A stretch of 64,000 bases of DNA from Acanthaster planci (taxonomy: Eukaryota; Echinodermata; Asteroidea; Valvatida; Acanthasteridae), in assembly GCF_001949145.1 (NCBI RefSeq), contig NW_019091372.1, positions 775,409-839,408 on the forward strand, given 5' to 3'. Position numbers and translations under genes: made by a program. Below are positions 34,203 to 47,400 of the stretch, one piece after another; the stretch's first letter is position 1; each line of letters begins with the position of its first letter. The notes under the pieces were generated by a model that made no database searches, was not told where the DNA came from, and worked only from the letters and a program-made list of their open reading frames with translations.

Positions 34203-37200
34203 TATCTAAAATGCATAGATTACATGTCCTGAATTTGCATATCAGACAAAAGAATTACAGCTACAAAGTACATTTTTTAAAATGATAAAACACAATCCCT
34301 CAAACAATACACATAGTTTTTCCTTCTCCATTAGAGGCCATTGTAAATCTTGACCTGTATAGGTCAAGCATTTACTTTAGCATACTGTGGGTCAGGTTAA
34401 ACCAAATATTACAGACCTCTCAGAGGTCGAAGCTCAATCCTAACAACCAGAAGATGTCAAAGGTCAACACTGGTGTTGACCTCTCGGAGTCAAAGCGAGT
34501 GGTCTCCATACATGTACAAGTGTTTGTGTTAGTTCCAGTCGCAGACTCACAGGTCATATCGGTTTTTCCTAGTAATGAGGTGATGTACATGTATCTTGTA
34601 ACTGTTTAATCCATCAAAATCTAAACCTTCATAGTTTGTGGACAACTTTCAGTCGACATAAGCACTATTCTACATCTAGCATACAGGTCTATAGACATGG
34701 TGAAGAAAGGAAAACATTAAAGGTTTAAAACTCTAAATAAATCCATCTAGTATTTTCTTTTTAAAGGTACTAAGTCCATCTCTTAGAGTTTTGCCACAGG
34801 TATATACAATGTTCGGGTTTTTCTGCTCTAAACTCTTCTCTTCAATAGAATATTTCTTTTCTTCACGAGGAAAGGACACAGTCAAGGGAAACCGAACGAA
34901 GTACATAGGTGGTATCATTCAGCTTCACGCCGAGCATTGACAAGTAGCCCAAATTCAGTACCTGTCAAAAGACTACTGGCTCAATTAATTATGACAATTT
35001 TGGTACACGTAGATGAGCCCCTGTGCTTAGCTCTGTTTGAACAGTTGGATAATTTCTCTCTAGGTTGACGGACGTGCGCTGCGTCAAACTTTGGCCAAAG
35101 TTTGGCAGTCACCCAATGCATTGCCTGCCCACATCCAACAATCCCTTGCTGTGCTCACAGCTGCTGGCCGCCAGTACAAAAAAAAAATCCTGCTCCAAGG
35201 GTAAACAAGACAACAGAACTGGGCCTCCACTTTCCTGTTTTTCCTCTTTCTTCCCTCATTTATATAACCCCTGAAACTACTGTACAACAGAGTAAGTCCA
35301 TCGATCATCGAGTTCGGGAAAGGAAGTGTTCTTACCCAAATCTGTCTATAAAAAACACAGGCAATATTTTCCATAGTGCTGCTTAAAATGTAAAGAGACA
35401 ATTTCAGAGAAAGATTAACTTGGTCAGAGCAGAAACATATAACGGTACCGCTGTGTAGCCAAGAAACTTATCCAAGCAATTAAAATCTGTAAGAGTACTT
35501 TAGCTATAACTCTACGCGTAGTTCTGATCTGAAGTGAGAACACAGGAAGTCCGTCGGTGTAACTTTGCACCAACAGCGGCAGAACGGTTTTAAAAGTGGG
35601 AGGGCAAGCCCCTGTCGTTAGACTGAAAAGAATGCGATCATGAAGTTACAACGTACCTCCAATGGCTGGTAGGCCTATAAAAGGAGAGGGGGCAAAATAA
35701 GGTGGGGGGGGGGAAACGGCCCTCCCGACTCTGCCGCCAGTGATTTGCACCCCCCCCCAACGCAGCACGTGATTCTGTTGGATTTTAATAAACCACTGTA
35801 GGACAGTATCACTACGGTTTCATCTAGGATCAAAAATATCTGCCTGTCCCTTCCCAGCGGAGGTTGAAAAGCACCTGCCCTCTCCCAGGAAATGTTTTTG
35901 AACCTGACACCCTTGGTGCTACATGTAAAAAAAGGCCATATTGGTATTTTTCCAATGCACCTAACATTTTTGAAGGAAATGTGGAGACTTGTTTCCCAGT
36001 GTTAAATATTTATGTACAACCCCACTCTGCTCCAAAGTTGCACTGATTTGATTTCACCAGATCCCCATAGTTCTAGTTGAGCTTGTCTTTGGTAATTCGT
36101 GCTCCTCTCTCCAGCTCTGAGGGGCGATAGGCAAACAAAGTTCCCAGCAAAAAAACACCTCAAGTAAAGGGGTTAGGGTGAATCACATCTAGAGAGGCAT
36201 TTCCAAAAATGTTCCCGACTGGTCAACAAAACATCTCTCAAATGTACAAGTAGTTTTGAAAGCCAGTCAAAGTAAACCTAAACGCTAGTCATTCAATCTT
36301 AAGAGACTGGTGATACAAGGATATGCATGCTCAGACATGCCTTATATGATGTCCGCCAGACATGTACCGAGTAATATTCATAAATAGATGTATCATCCTA
36401 CATGTATATCATACAGCAGGATAAAATACATAGTCCTCACTTTGCATCATCATGATTACAACACATTTGTGTATGAACTGAATTTTCCTTAGCTTAAGTT
36501 ATATAAATAGTTTTATGTCTTGAGAAAATAGACTTAAATACAAATATAGATTTTGTGGTGTGTACAGTATTTACAAAATATGTATATTTTTCTTGATTAG
36601 AAATGAGCAAGGCTCTTGCATTTGTACCCTGATTAGACTGATGAGGAACTTTACATCCAAGAAGTCTACATGCAGTTCTTAGAACTTGAATTCTTAGAAC
36701 CATGGTTCTTGAAGGATTAATTTCCCAAACTGTTAATTTTCATCTGGAATCTCAGTTTTTGCAATACACAGTAATTACTGTAAGGCTCATCTTCTCTTTT
36801 GGAAGAACTTTAAGTTCCCGAGAAAAACTGAATTTCTTAGAAATTGAAAAGAGTCTTAATCCAGAACGGCTATTCAGAACCTTCATTCTTACAAAGAGCA
36901 GATGTGAAGGGCCAAACCAAATGACTCATCATTATGTTTGACCTTGCATACAGTGCACGAGACTGACCAAGAGTATTTTAAAATGCTTCAAACAAGCGAG
37001 TCTCTTCAATGAAATTATGTCTCTAATGTAAATTAAAATTGAAAAAAAAAATCACAGACAAATTTCAAAAAGGGACAAAGTAACAAAAACTTAAATATAA
37101 TACAATATTTAACAAATACTGTGTAGGCCTACTAAACCTTAATATAAATGAAATGTCAAACAAAAATGACAACTGGTCGCAACCATCACTGAATAATTCT

Positions 37201-38136
37201 TGAGTAATAATTCATGAATAACTCATGAATAATAATTCATGAATAACTCATGAATAATAATTCATGAATAATTAATCCTAGTCACTTCAAAGACATGTGA
37301 CAATGTCCCCCCAAACTGGTACCAGTATTTTCTTTTACTTCAGTATCCTACCCATTTGAGATAAACCTGGTCACTGATGCTACATTCACCCCCCCCCAAA
37401 AAAAGTTTTAAAAGCCTTGAGCATCACACCTAACTCTTACAATGGAAGAGCTGAGCACTCTCTTTGTCATGTCTCATGGACTGACAGTTGAGCTTTACTT
37501 TGTGTTTTCTCTAAGAACTACAGCGTAACTGGATGCTTATATTCTGCCATGCCTAAATACAGCCACGTCCTTTTCCTTGTCTTTGTGACCATATCCCACA
37601 AAGGCCATTTTTTTTTTTTTTGGTTGTTGGTAATTCAGGTTTAGTCTGCACCAAAAAAGAGCAAACTAAGTTCCTTGTTTTGATGTGTTACCCAATTTGG
37701 TATCCTGATGAAGGTGGACAATTGTTGAGGGCTCGCGTTGATTTACAGGGTGAAAGATTCCCCTTAAAAGGCCTTTCACTCCAAAGTTGCTCTGGTGACT
37801 TGTGACTCATTTTGTTATGTTGGGTCACATTTGATTGATGCCTTCCTGATTGACACGGTAGATACAGGTGTACATGTATGTACCATAAACAAAGAAGAAA
37901 AAAAACCACATCAAACCTTTTGACTACTGAACTGTACAGTACATATACGTACATGTATCTAACCGCCCATTCCCAAGTGCGGCCACGCCCCTTCATCTGT
38001 GAATCTAATTGATGCTTCCCAATTGATACTGCATAACAAACAGAAAAAAAGAACTGCAAGCTCTTCCAAACATGGAACCGTACGGTACGTACCAAACAGC
38101 CCACTCCCAAGAGCCGCCGTGCATGCCTCTTCCTCC
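34203..38136 (-). other. Presumed 3' UTR / intergenic DNA after the DRAM/TMEM150-like gene
   Basis: AT-rich DNA with no recognisable exon. It contains a 25-bp tandem repeat (37206-37272) and several homopolymer runs. It is assigned to the minus-strand gene only because it lies directly past its stop codon. Confidence 0.35.
37206..37272. repeat. 25-bp tandem repeat
   Basis: About 2.7 copies of AATAATTCATGAATAACTCA plus TGAAT. The ATTCATGAAT core is palindromic. Confidence 0.85.
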
Positions 38137-38478
38137 CTATACAGGATGGGCTTTTCCCTCTGCGTTGCACGTCTCGCAGACGGTCACAGTGTGCAGGCTT
38201 CCGTCCAGGTGCAGGCAGGGATACCTGGCCGGCTGGTTACCATTGGCCTCCTCCTCCAGCTGGAGCTTGGCCGCCTCGCTCCCAGATGCCACGCCCGACG
38301 ACGCCGTGACCTCGTCGGCCGGCAGCTCCATGAACTCCCAGGAGTCCCCGGTCCAGTGCCGCAGGATGGTGGCCAGCTGGATGTGCCGGAACTCGTAGGT
38401 GAAGGTCAGAGTGTAGAGGTTGAAGGTCACTACCAGGAGCCACTCAAACATGGCACTGATCCGACGGAATTTCATTTG
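38137..38478 (-). CDS. DRAM/TMEM150-like gene, last exon
   Basis: The acceptor ATATGACAG is followed in phase 0 by QMKFRRISAMFEWLLVV, the start of the last helix, then NLYTLTFTYEF. The remaining roughly 80 residues are hydrophilic, with an acidic LQLEEEAN segment, four cysteines and stop TAG (minus strand). Confidence 0.85.
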   Translation of the reverse strand, partial: QMKFRRISAMFEWLLVVTFNLYTLTFTYEFRHIQLATILRHWTGDSWEFMELPADEVTASSGVASGSEAAKLQLEEEANGNQPARYPCLHLDGSLHTVTVCETCNAEGKAHPV

Positions 38479-41400
38479 CTGTCATATGAAATAAATACTA
38501 AAGTTAGCGACATAATACTTTCAACTTTATCTACTCATTGTCTTTTCAGCTTTACATTTCCACCAGAAAACATTCCTGAAAAGGACTGGTTTTTTTGGAA
38601 CAAAAAACGACTAACAGAGAAGTTCACGTGTACATGTAATGAGGCTATGTCAAGGAGCTGCCAAGCTTAAAGGAGTTTTTACAGACCATGGAAATCATTG
38701 GAAAGGTCCTAAACTGCTTCACAGCCACCACTCTTTCTGGCGACATTCAGAATGCTTAAAAGCTCTTCTGCAATGGTTTTAGAGGAACTTCGGCCACACA
38801 TGCTCCGCAAAAATTTCACGACCTCAACTAAATTTAATTTCAATATTGGAGATTGAACACCCACTAAAAATGGCACCACTGAGCAAAGATTTCTTGGCAT
38901 AGATCTTCACAAATGTTGACATTTTGAAACACAAGTCCCTTCTGAAGAACTCCGTAGACCCAGCCTGTTCCCCCCTCCCCTCCTTCTTGGCCCCCGAACT
39001 GCATGCAAGCCAGCAAGGAACTGCATTCCCCTCAGCACTCCAGCCTGGATTTCCTCCAGACACAACATAAACCCTACAGGTTTTTCCTTCTTTCACTCTC
39101 AAATCACTCTCCTCTGGCAGCAGGGCAACTCGCGCAGAAAGCCATCGGCCGGGACATTCTAGCTCGGATCAGATGCTTTCAGACACCGAGGATCACATGA
39201 ATCAGCGGGGGAGCAATTAAGGCTGAAGGGGTGGGTTGAGAGGAGCGGTGATTTCTACAAGCGGCCGTCCGCTCATCGGATGAGGATGCACTTATTACTT
39301 CGATGTAATTGGAAACGTGGCAACGCTCTTGTCATCCCTGGCAATGCGCAGCAAATCGACCCCTACAGAGGAGGCCAGTCGGATCCCTGAAAGTTGCATG
39401 ACCACGTGGTAATAACTAACCTTGCTACGGTATAATGGTCACTGAACTGGTCAGATCACTCTGACAGATCCGACTAAACACCTGTGCTATTCTCAAGGGG
39501 GGGGAGGGGAGTGAATGACCAAACCTACACCCTACGGGGCACGGCATTCAGTATTCTCCTCTGTAAGCACGTCTGGAGCATTGGTCATTGGGTTTTAGTC
39601 AACGTCCAGTTAACAGCAGAACACTAGACTCGAAAGACACAAGTCAAAGACTGGGAAACACAGAGGCACAAGTCAGACTTGACACGAGCTTCAGCACATA
39701 ACACACTCCTTAAAGTCTTAATTATTTTTGACAACCACCTCAACTCGACAAGGCCAAACACATGCCAAAGACAATCGGGATATTATGTACTCTGAGATCC
39801 CGGCCGTATGAAGTCGACATGTGCATGTACATTCAAGCACGGAGAACGTCATGTTTTGACAGGAGTACATTTTCCAGGCTCAAGTTCTAGTCTCACATGG
39901 ACTTGACAGTAAAATATGACTGGTCAGTAACAAGTGCTCAGGTCTGGCTTTATGACTGAATTCCTTTGAAACTGCTCAAGAACCTTTCAGCAATGACCTC
40001 CCCAAACTACACTTGAAAAGGGTACGGCAATAAGAAAAGGTCATGCTGGGGGAAATTGAAAGTGCCATGAGGTTGGGGGGGGAGGTCACTGTTGCCTTGC
40101 TCTACAATGAAAAAGAGAACAATTCTATCCACAAGGTCTTAAGAATAAGATAAAGTCAGGGTGCTTACAGATGTACGCATGGTTTGTTCAGGTGTCAGAA
40201 AGAATATCCTTTTTATAAAAATGGGGAGAGGGCAACCTACATGTAAATCTGCGACTGGCTGACTTTAACGGCAATTGGCGTGACTTACCGGATTGCAGGA
40301 GTCTGCGTGCCATCGCAGCACCGTACCAAACAGGATGACTGGCAAGAACGACGTGTCAAGGAAACTGCCGCAAACAGCGCTTGGTGGGGACCGGTTAAAA
40401 TCTGTGAGTAATCGCCATTTGTTTCGGGGGGGGGCGAAAGACTACATGCAAGAGGGGCTTCTGAAGGTTTTTTTTCATGTAAGCAAATACTTCGCATATG
40501 ATGACTGAGGCGTTCCACTCAGCTACAGCTGCAGGTACCGGAGCGTATTGCTCACACAACGTTCAAAGGCCTGCAACTGGTTTTCGACGACTTTCACTAA
40601 ACATTATCAGCTACAATACTTCCTTCTAAGCAACTTCGGAAAAAAATGTTGCATCCTGACTCCCCCTATCTCATCATATATCATCTCAATAAAAGTCAGT
40701 CATTACAGAAATTCTGGAAAGGCACAAATTCTGGACTGAGAAACATTTACCGATGTTGTTGGGAAATACTTGGAAAATTCTCTTCATCTCCCCATAGACT
40801 TTGTACACAACTGCTGAAGTGGAGTCAGGATGCAACATCTTTACTGCAACTTCATGGCATTTAAGTCTCCTAAAGTCCAGGGTACATTTTTTTATTTTAA
40901 TAAAACCACTAGCAGATTTTCTTTCTGTGGCAATCAGGAGATGTCACTTTGCATCAACTGGCCTATCTCAAAGACGGGCGTTGGTGAATGAGAAACAAAT
41001 GTTTCCCATTGAGAGTCTGTTTGGATTCTGCACAACGTTACCCAGCCCCAACTAGGTACAAAATACAAAACTGGCTTGCCATGCGTTTGTAGCCTGCAAT
41101 GCCAGTGCACTTTCATGGCTTGTACTTTCAGAGAAATCTGGACAGAAGAATTCAGGTTTTTTTTTCCCTCTAATGTTGAAACTATGTTTGTGAACAATTT
41201 CTCCTTGCTCCATGAAACCCACATCAAGGACGCAGATTTCTTCTTCCTGTTTTTCCCATGTTTTTAGACAGCAATGTGCCTTGCGAGATTGCCTTAATCC
41301 TGTTTAATCTAATGTACATGTAGTCTCAGGCTATTGCAATTAAAACTTTAAAGCACCAACTTGCACTGAGGCCTGGTTGAGGTACATTGTGAACTGCACA

Positions 41401-44400
41401 GAAATGTGTGTAGTGGCATACGTACAAGTGCATGTACGTACAGGTGCATGTATGTACAGGTGCATGTATGTACAGGTGCATTTACGTACAGGTGCATGTA
41501 TGTACAGGTGCATTTACGTACAGGTGCATGTATGTACAGGTGCATTTACGTACAGGTGCATGTATGTACAGGTGCATTTACGTACAGGTGCATGTAAAGT
41601 GAGAGTTAAAAAAACAAAATGGCATCTCCATCAATAAAACAGTCAACTTGAACATTGCTGTTTAGATGGCCTTTGTTTTAGTTGGCTGGTGGATAAGCAA
41701 GCCTGTGTTGCTTGTACATGAAGATATTACACTGGTTGTGCATATTCTGATGAAAACTGTAAGAATTGGTTTTTCTTTTTTCCCTTCACCTCCATTATCT
41801 CAAAGGCACTGCATGCACCACAGTGCAGTCTTGGAGTTACAAGAGTAGAAAGCATGCGGCCGTCATACTTGCATGTATTTTTAAAAAAGGGCCAAACCAA
41901 ACGATACATCGTCATGATGCAACGTTCAATAACCATGGCCTCAGACAAGATCAGGTGCTTGAAATCTGCACAATTTTGTTGTCAGTGTTGGTTTGGTCTC
42001 TTGTTTTTTTTTTGCACTGGCTTTCATTTGTTGCTTACACTCCACAGAAACATACCCGTAAGCCAAATGCAGAGGGGCCTGTGTGATTATTTAGCTCAGC
42101 GGCAAAGTTCCCCGGAGAAAATGTCCTGGCCATATTTTACAATCGTGGCTGTATCCCCTTTTCAAAAATCTACATTCAAGAGCGGAATTCACGCATCAGT
42201 CTGTGCACGCTTAATTGCCATGCCAGGAATCAGTGCGTTAGGGCATGGTAATTTAATAGAGCGTCACCATTTTGCACGATCCTGTTTTTTTCCTACAACT
42301 TGTGAGTTGTGCACATTCGGACTGGAGTTTTTAATTCAAAAATCGTGCCCTGTCATTTGGGGTCACCTGTTTCCTCTCTCTGCATGAAGTTTTCCCAGGC
42401 TCGGCTAGAGCAAGAATCAAAGTAGAAAAAAAAAATCGCTGAGTTTCAACAGACCACATTAGGGACCCAAGTCACGACAAGGGATCTGCAAAGATTCCGA
42501 ATTCCTTCAGTTGGTCAATATGCTTCAATCTCACTCGCTGAAAGTTTGCCAGCTTCAACATGTTGCGCTATTTTGACTGTTGCGCATTTTAAGACTGATG
42601 TTAACTCACCAGCTGGAAAAACACCTCTTGGGGGATAAACGTTGCAGGGCGGGGGAGGTAGGCACTGTGAATTGCTTCTACTTATTGAGATGCATTTGGA
42701 GCCTCAGCCAAATTTATGGCTTTGCTGAAGCAAAGAATCTTTCCCGTTACAGCAGAAAATAAAGCCCATTTCACTGGTTAGCAAGGAGGTTATGTGTTGT
42801 TATGTTCATGTATAAACTCCTATTCATAGCTTAGGATTCGGTGCTTCCCTTGTTTTGCACTGGATATCTGTGTCAGCACCCTGCAGAACAGAGTGCTGAC
42901 CGTACGCGTGCCATTCCGTGGTTAGCAGATACTGTAACCTGTTGCTGCCAAGAACCCCCTTTGGCGCAGTCCCCTGCATCCAAACAGCAACTGAACGACC
43001 AGGGACCTGCTTGCAGCACGTCAACTCCGCAAGCCCATTTGATCTACAGTTGGTTTTTAGCCAGCAGGCCGGCGGCGCTGACGGCATCTATCCTCACTCG
43101 GTCGAGGCCTTCCTGTTTTTGCGGCTGTCTCAACACTTTTGCCCCGCTGTCTCCCCCACTCTGTCTGTCACTGCATTTGGCGGGTGTATGCCATGCTGTC
43201 TGCCTCTCAGTGTTTGGCCATGGACAAGGCCAGCCAGTCATGCGCTTACAAAGACTCATCATAGCAAACCCCTATCGATGAAGACAGATTCCACAATTTC
43301 GTCCTGCTCCAATCCAATGCGTGAATTCTGAACCACACCCCACACTACATGTATGTTGACCTTGTGACCAACGAACATGTCGAAAGTTAGTATAAACACA
43401 GCTCATTCAAACTATCAGTGTGACCCCCTCGACATTTTGCCCTCTTGACATATTTTCCCGATATCACTGCAGCAAATATTTGTCTTGAACTACAGCCTTC
43501 AGGAGTTTTTTAGAAGTATCTAGTATTCATTTTACAAATTTTGTGAGAATCAGACATTCCATTACCATTCTCGTACAGTGCCCATTTTTTTCCAAGACAG
43601 GTCAGCCCCCCCAAAATCCATATTTTTTTCACTGACATGCTCAGTGCATGAGGCTGACCAGCATGAGTCTATGAACTTCAAATGATTACAGCAAAATCAC
43701 TGCTTGGATTGTGTTGAAACTTTGCATTCATGCCGATAATGAGCACTGTTAATGCATGCCATATTTTAAAATAGCTGAGTTTTAAAAAAAAAGAAGGTAT
43801 GGGACATCTTAAGTTCTTACGGGAGGTGACATCTGCTGTCCCCAGTGCTGAGATGGTAGAAAAAAGCAAGGCTCTTGTGTAGTTTAATGTTCAACTTTAA
43901 ACTGCTGCTTTTTAAAAAAAAAATAAACCATGAGCCATCCCCCTAAAGCAAATAAAAAACAAGAAGGGACAATGTTACCACAAGGCTTTAAGATAATATT
44001 TCAAAGGATACCAAGCGAGGTGTGGATAATCCCTAGACAGCCGAGCACCAACCGAATGATGCAAACCCATGTCGGGCTGGGAGTGGGGCTGGTCTTGAAA
44101 GACAGCCAGGCATGGAGGAGACAGTACGCAACGCCAAACGTGAAGCAGAAGAAGGCACCCAGCAAATGGATCAACAGATCCTCGTCCTCCTGGGAGTCCA
44201 AAGAAATAACAAGTGACAACGGTGAGTGGAAAAGTCATAACGTGGGATTGGCTTTGAGATGGGAATCGACGTTTTATTTAGTAAACATTTCAAAACAATT
44301 TTGCACGACACCAACCATATAAACAAAATTTATAATCACAGCTTGATCAAACTCAAAAGTCTTACTGAATTAAAAAATAACGGCTGTCATCAATGATAAT

Positions 44401-47400
44401 ACAAATAGGCTTACGCGTGAACAAAAGTTGGGGAACATTACATACTTGTATGAAAGGTATGAGAGAATTCCAGAGTTTACACACAATAATGGTAAATGCT
44501 GGAGTAGAAAGAGTGATCGATTCCACAAGTTGGCTGATGCTCTATTTCTAAATAACACAAACGTGTTTAGAGATTCAAAGTCTTACGCCCACTTTCAGCC
44601 AGTGTTGTGTTCGAGTCAATCGCAAGTCCCTGTCACCGCGTCATAAGTCCATCACAGTCTTGAGCCAGTTCACAAGCTATTCAAATGAGCAGTGACAAAC
44701 ATGTTCCTCTGTCATTGTTCCCCCCGATACTTATGACTGGCCTTGTGAAAGGACTTCGGACCGGGCTGGGGAAAGGACTTGTGATGGACTTGTATACAAC
44801 ACTGCTTTCAGGAAATTGTAAGTCTTGAAAGCTGGACTGACGCAAGAACACTGGAATAAAAAAAAAAAATGTGCATCGTACTATCACCTAAAGTGCATTC
44901 TTAAGACCTTGCGAGAGCCCCAAAGAACCTGGGACTTAATCTTTATCAAGTCCATACATGAATGATCATAATGTGAACAGGATATTCACCAGCATTGCTC
45001 ATCCAATGTGTGGGGAGGAACGGCGAGGGAAGGAAACGGAATCGAGGAAAATAGAGACACTGACGAACCGACAACCGCAATACCTGATCAATCTTGAAAG
45101 ACACGGGGAGATATATGCGGGGGGGGCCAGATGGCACCACCCATCGAGTATAAAGAGAGAGGTGGGGTGTGGAAAGAGACTTTGTTGCAAATAAGATAGA
45201 CTGAATGGCGGACACATCCCTAGGAAGACACAGACAAAACTCAAGTCCGTGACAGAGAGACAGTGAAAGCTCAGGGAAGGAAACGGGATCAAGAAAGACT
45301 GATAGATACACTGACACACTGAGCAACAGAACGACTGACTAACAGGTAAACAGATCCTGACAAAGGCACCGAGCAGACACTCCAATAATATCTCACTAAA
45401 GGCAAGTGTTACACCCTAGGTTGCATCGGACATATTTCACCACAGTTTGATTCCTTTAAGCATCTGACTGCAGACGCGGAGCAAGTTTTGGCCATAAATT
45501 ACTAACGACGTTTAGACTCAGGCATCGGGACGACACAGAAGTGTTTTCATATCCGCCCCGCTCAACTCTTGAAGGTTAAAGAACCAGCTTGTTTATTTCT
45601 GAAAGTTTCTGCAGGACCTGTTACCATAGCTACCAACAAGTCTCAGGTGCCTAACATTTGAGAGATGCCTGGAGGCAATTCATGAAGAAATTTATTTATG
45701 CTCCTGAGCACAGTGATGGTCTAAGCGGATAATTAGCAAAAACAGGGTACCAGCCAAAGTTTACAGGTGATTTACATACACTGTCTGGCACTGGTACCCA
45801 GCTGACTCAACACACAGAGTTGCTAAGCTACAACAGTTTCCACTGCTTTAAAAATTAAAAAAAAAAAAATAACATCCCACACTAAATTGAGTTATTAGGG
45901 CCTAGCTACTGTTTTGGGAAGTTTTAATTTCCTTTCGGGGGATATTCCCCCTCCAAATCTGGTTGTCCCATTGTCTTCAGAGACACATTTCTTAGCAAGT
46001 CGGGTGAAGGCGCCGACACCGTGCACGCACATTTACATGTACCTACGGTGCGCACATAATGTACATTTATTGGCACGATGAAAGTGAAACACTGGCTGCC
46101 ACAAAGACCACAAAAGTTTGGCTACAACCCCAAAGATCTCGGTCAGCCCTGAAATCTGAGTAATTCCCCAGGCGACTGAAGTCACATTCCCAATTAACTT
46201 AGTTTGGAATCAAAATTGTAAAAATACATGTACCGGTAGGAGGCAGTAACGGCATTATTTTAACCATAATTGAATCCCTATGGACAAAAAGATTAAGATT
46301 ACAAGATCACATGGTATTGAGGTCAGTTTTAACTTTGTAATGGTTTCAGAGGACCCGAGTTGCTCTGAGTGCCATATAGGGCAAGGGGCCAATAAACAAT
46401 TAGGGTTAGGAGTGGAGGTCTGTGTATCGGGACGTATACTGGATCCTGCGATTCACTCTGTTATCGTTTTCTCGGTTTACCCACAATGATATCATATGGC
46501 CCCTACATCAGCTGCCAATCAGTCTAGCCTCAATGAGTCAGCACTGCAGGATTTTCTTTTTCCCCTCCAATCTGCCACGTGTACCGAGCGAGGCTTTCCG
46601 CTCACAAGCCAGTTGGCCCCATCAGACGGCCGATCAGATGGGTATTGGAAACAGACACAGCAGGTGTAGGGGGCGGCCACGTGATGGTCCGAAACGGAAA
46701 GAAGCTGACGGGGATGGGGCAGGGTTCGGGGAGGATAGGAAAACGAGGGAAAGAGGGTTAGCCAAGAGGAGTTGGCGGATAGACGTGGCAACAGCGTCAG
46801 AAGTGAAAGTTGGCAAGCTGACATTTGCACATCTGTACAGATCTGCGTACAATCTCTGTACTGGATGAGGAAGAGAAAGTGGTTTGTGTTCGAGCAACAA
46901 CCTTCCTCTCAACACGCCATTCCAAAGTTGAGGTTGAGACACAGAGTGCATGAATCACAATCACCTGAATGGTCACTGAGAAAAGCCGCGGCAATGGCAC
47001 CAAAAAGTGTCGTCGCAGCTTGTCCTCCTGTAACTGGCTTTGGGCGTGCACGTCCATGTGGCTTTCACGGAGCACATGGTGTCCCCTACATGTACATACA
47101 TGAAAGTAGTGCTGGGTGGCTTGTGGAGATGTTACTGTGTGGTTTGTTTGTTTGTTGAGATTTCACTGAGGACTCTGAGGCTGTGAAACGGGCTTCCAGA
47201 GCTACGGCTAGGCCTGTTGTCCACGCGTCTCCACGCATTTCCAATGGAGTGTAGACCTAGCCCTAGCTCTAGACATGAGGTCCGGATGCAGCCTGAGTGT
47301 CCAATGTACAGTATCATACAGTGCAATGTGAGTTGTACCCGAGTTATTAAAATGGTTGGACTTTTCTGATTAAGTTTAGACGGGTCTTTGAAGTCTGTGA

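Noticed and set aside
36660-36720. Cluster of TTCTTAGAA motifs as heat-shock elements
   Set aside because: Spacing between TTC and GAA is three bases, not two, and no gene start is nearby.
37688-38170. 160-codon minus-strand open frame overlapping the end of the DRAM/TMEM150-like last exon
   Set aside because: It is in a different frame from the supported exon and would be 3' UTR; no domain.
40339-40401. Longer form of the 50-nt exon as the default model
   Set aside because: It would insert 21 residues in helix 5, against family spacing; kept only as an alternative splice possibility.
41854-42387. 177-codon plus-strand open frame
   Set aside because: No recognisable domain or splice context, Cys- and Phe-rich by composition, and located opposite an intron of the minus-strand gene.
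42841-43331. Two overlapping plus-strand open frames of 146 and 137 codons
   Set aside because: They overlap each other in different frames in a locally GC-richer intron segment and look like chance openness; no homology recognised.
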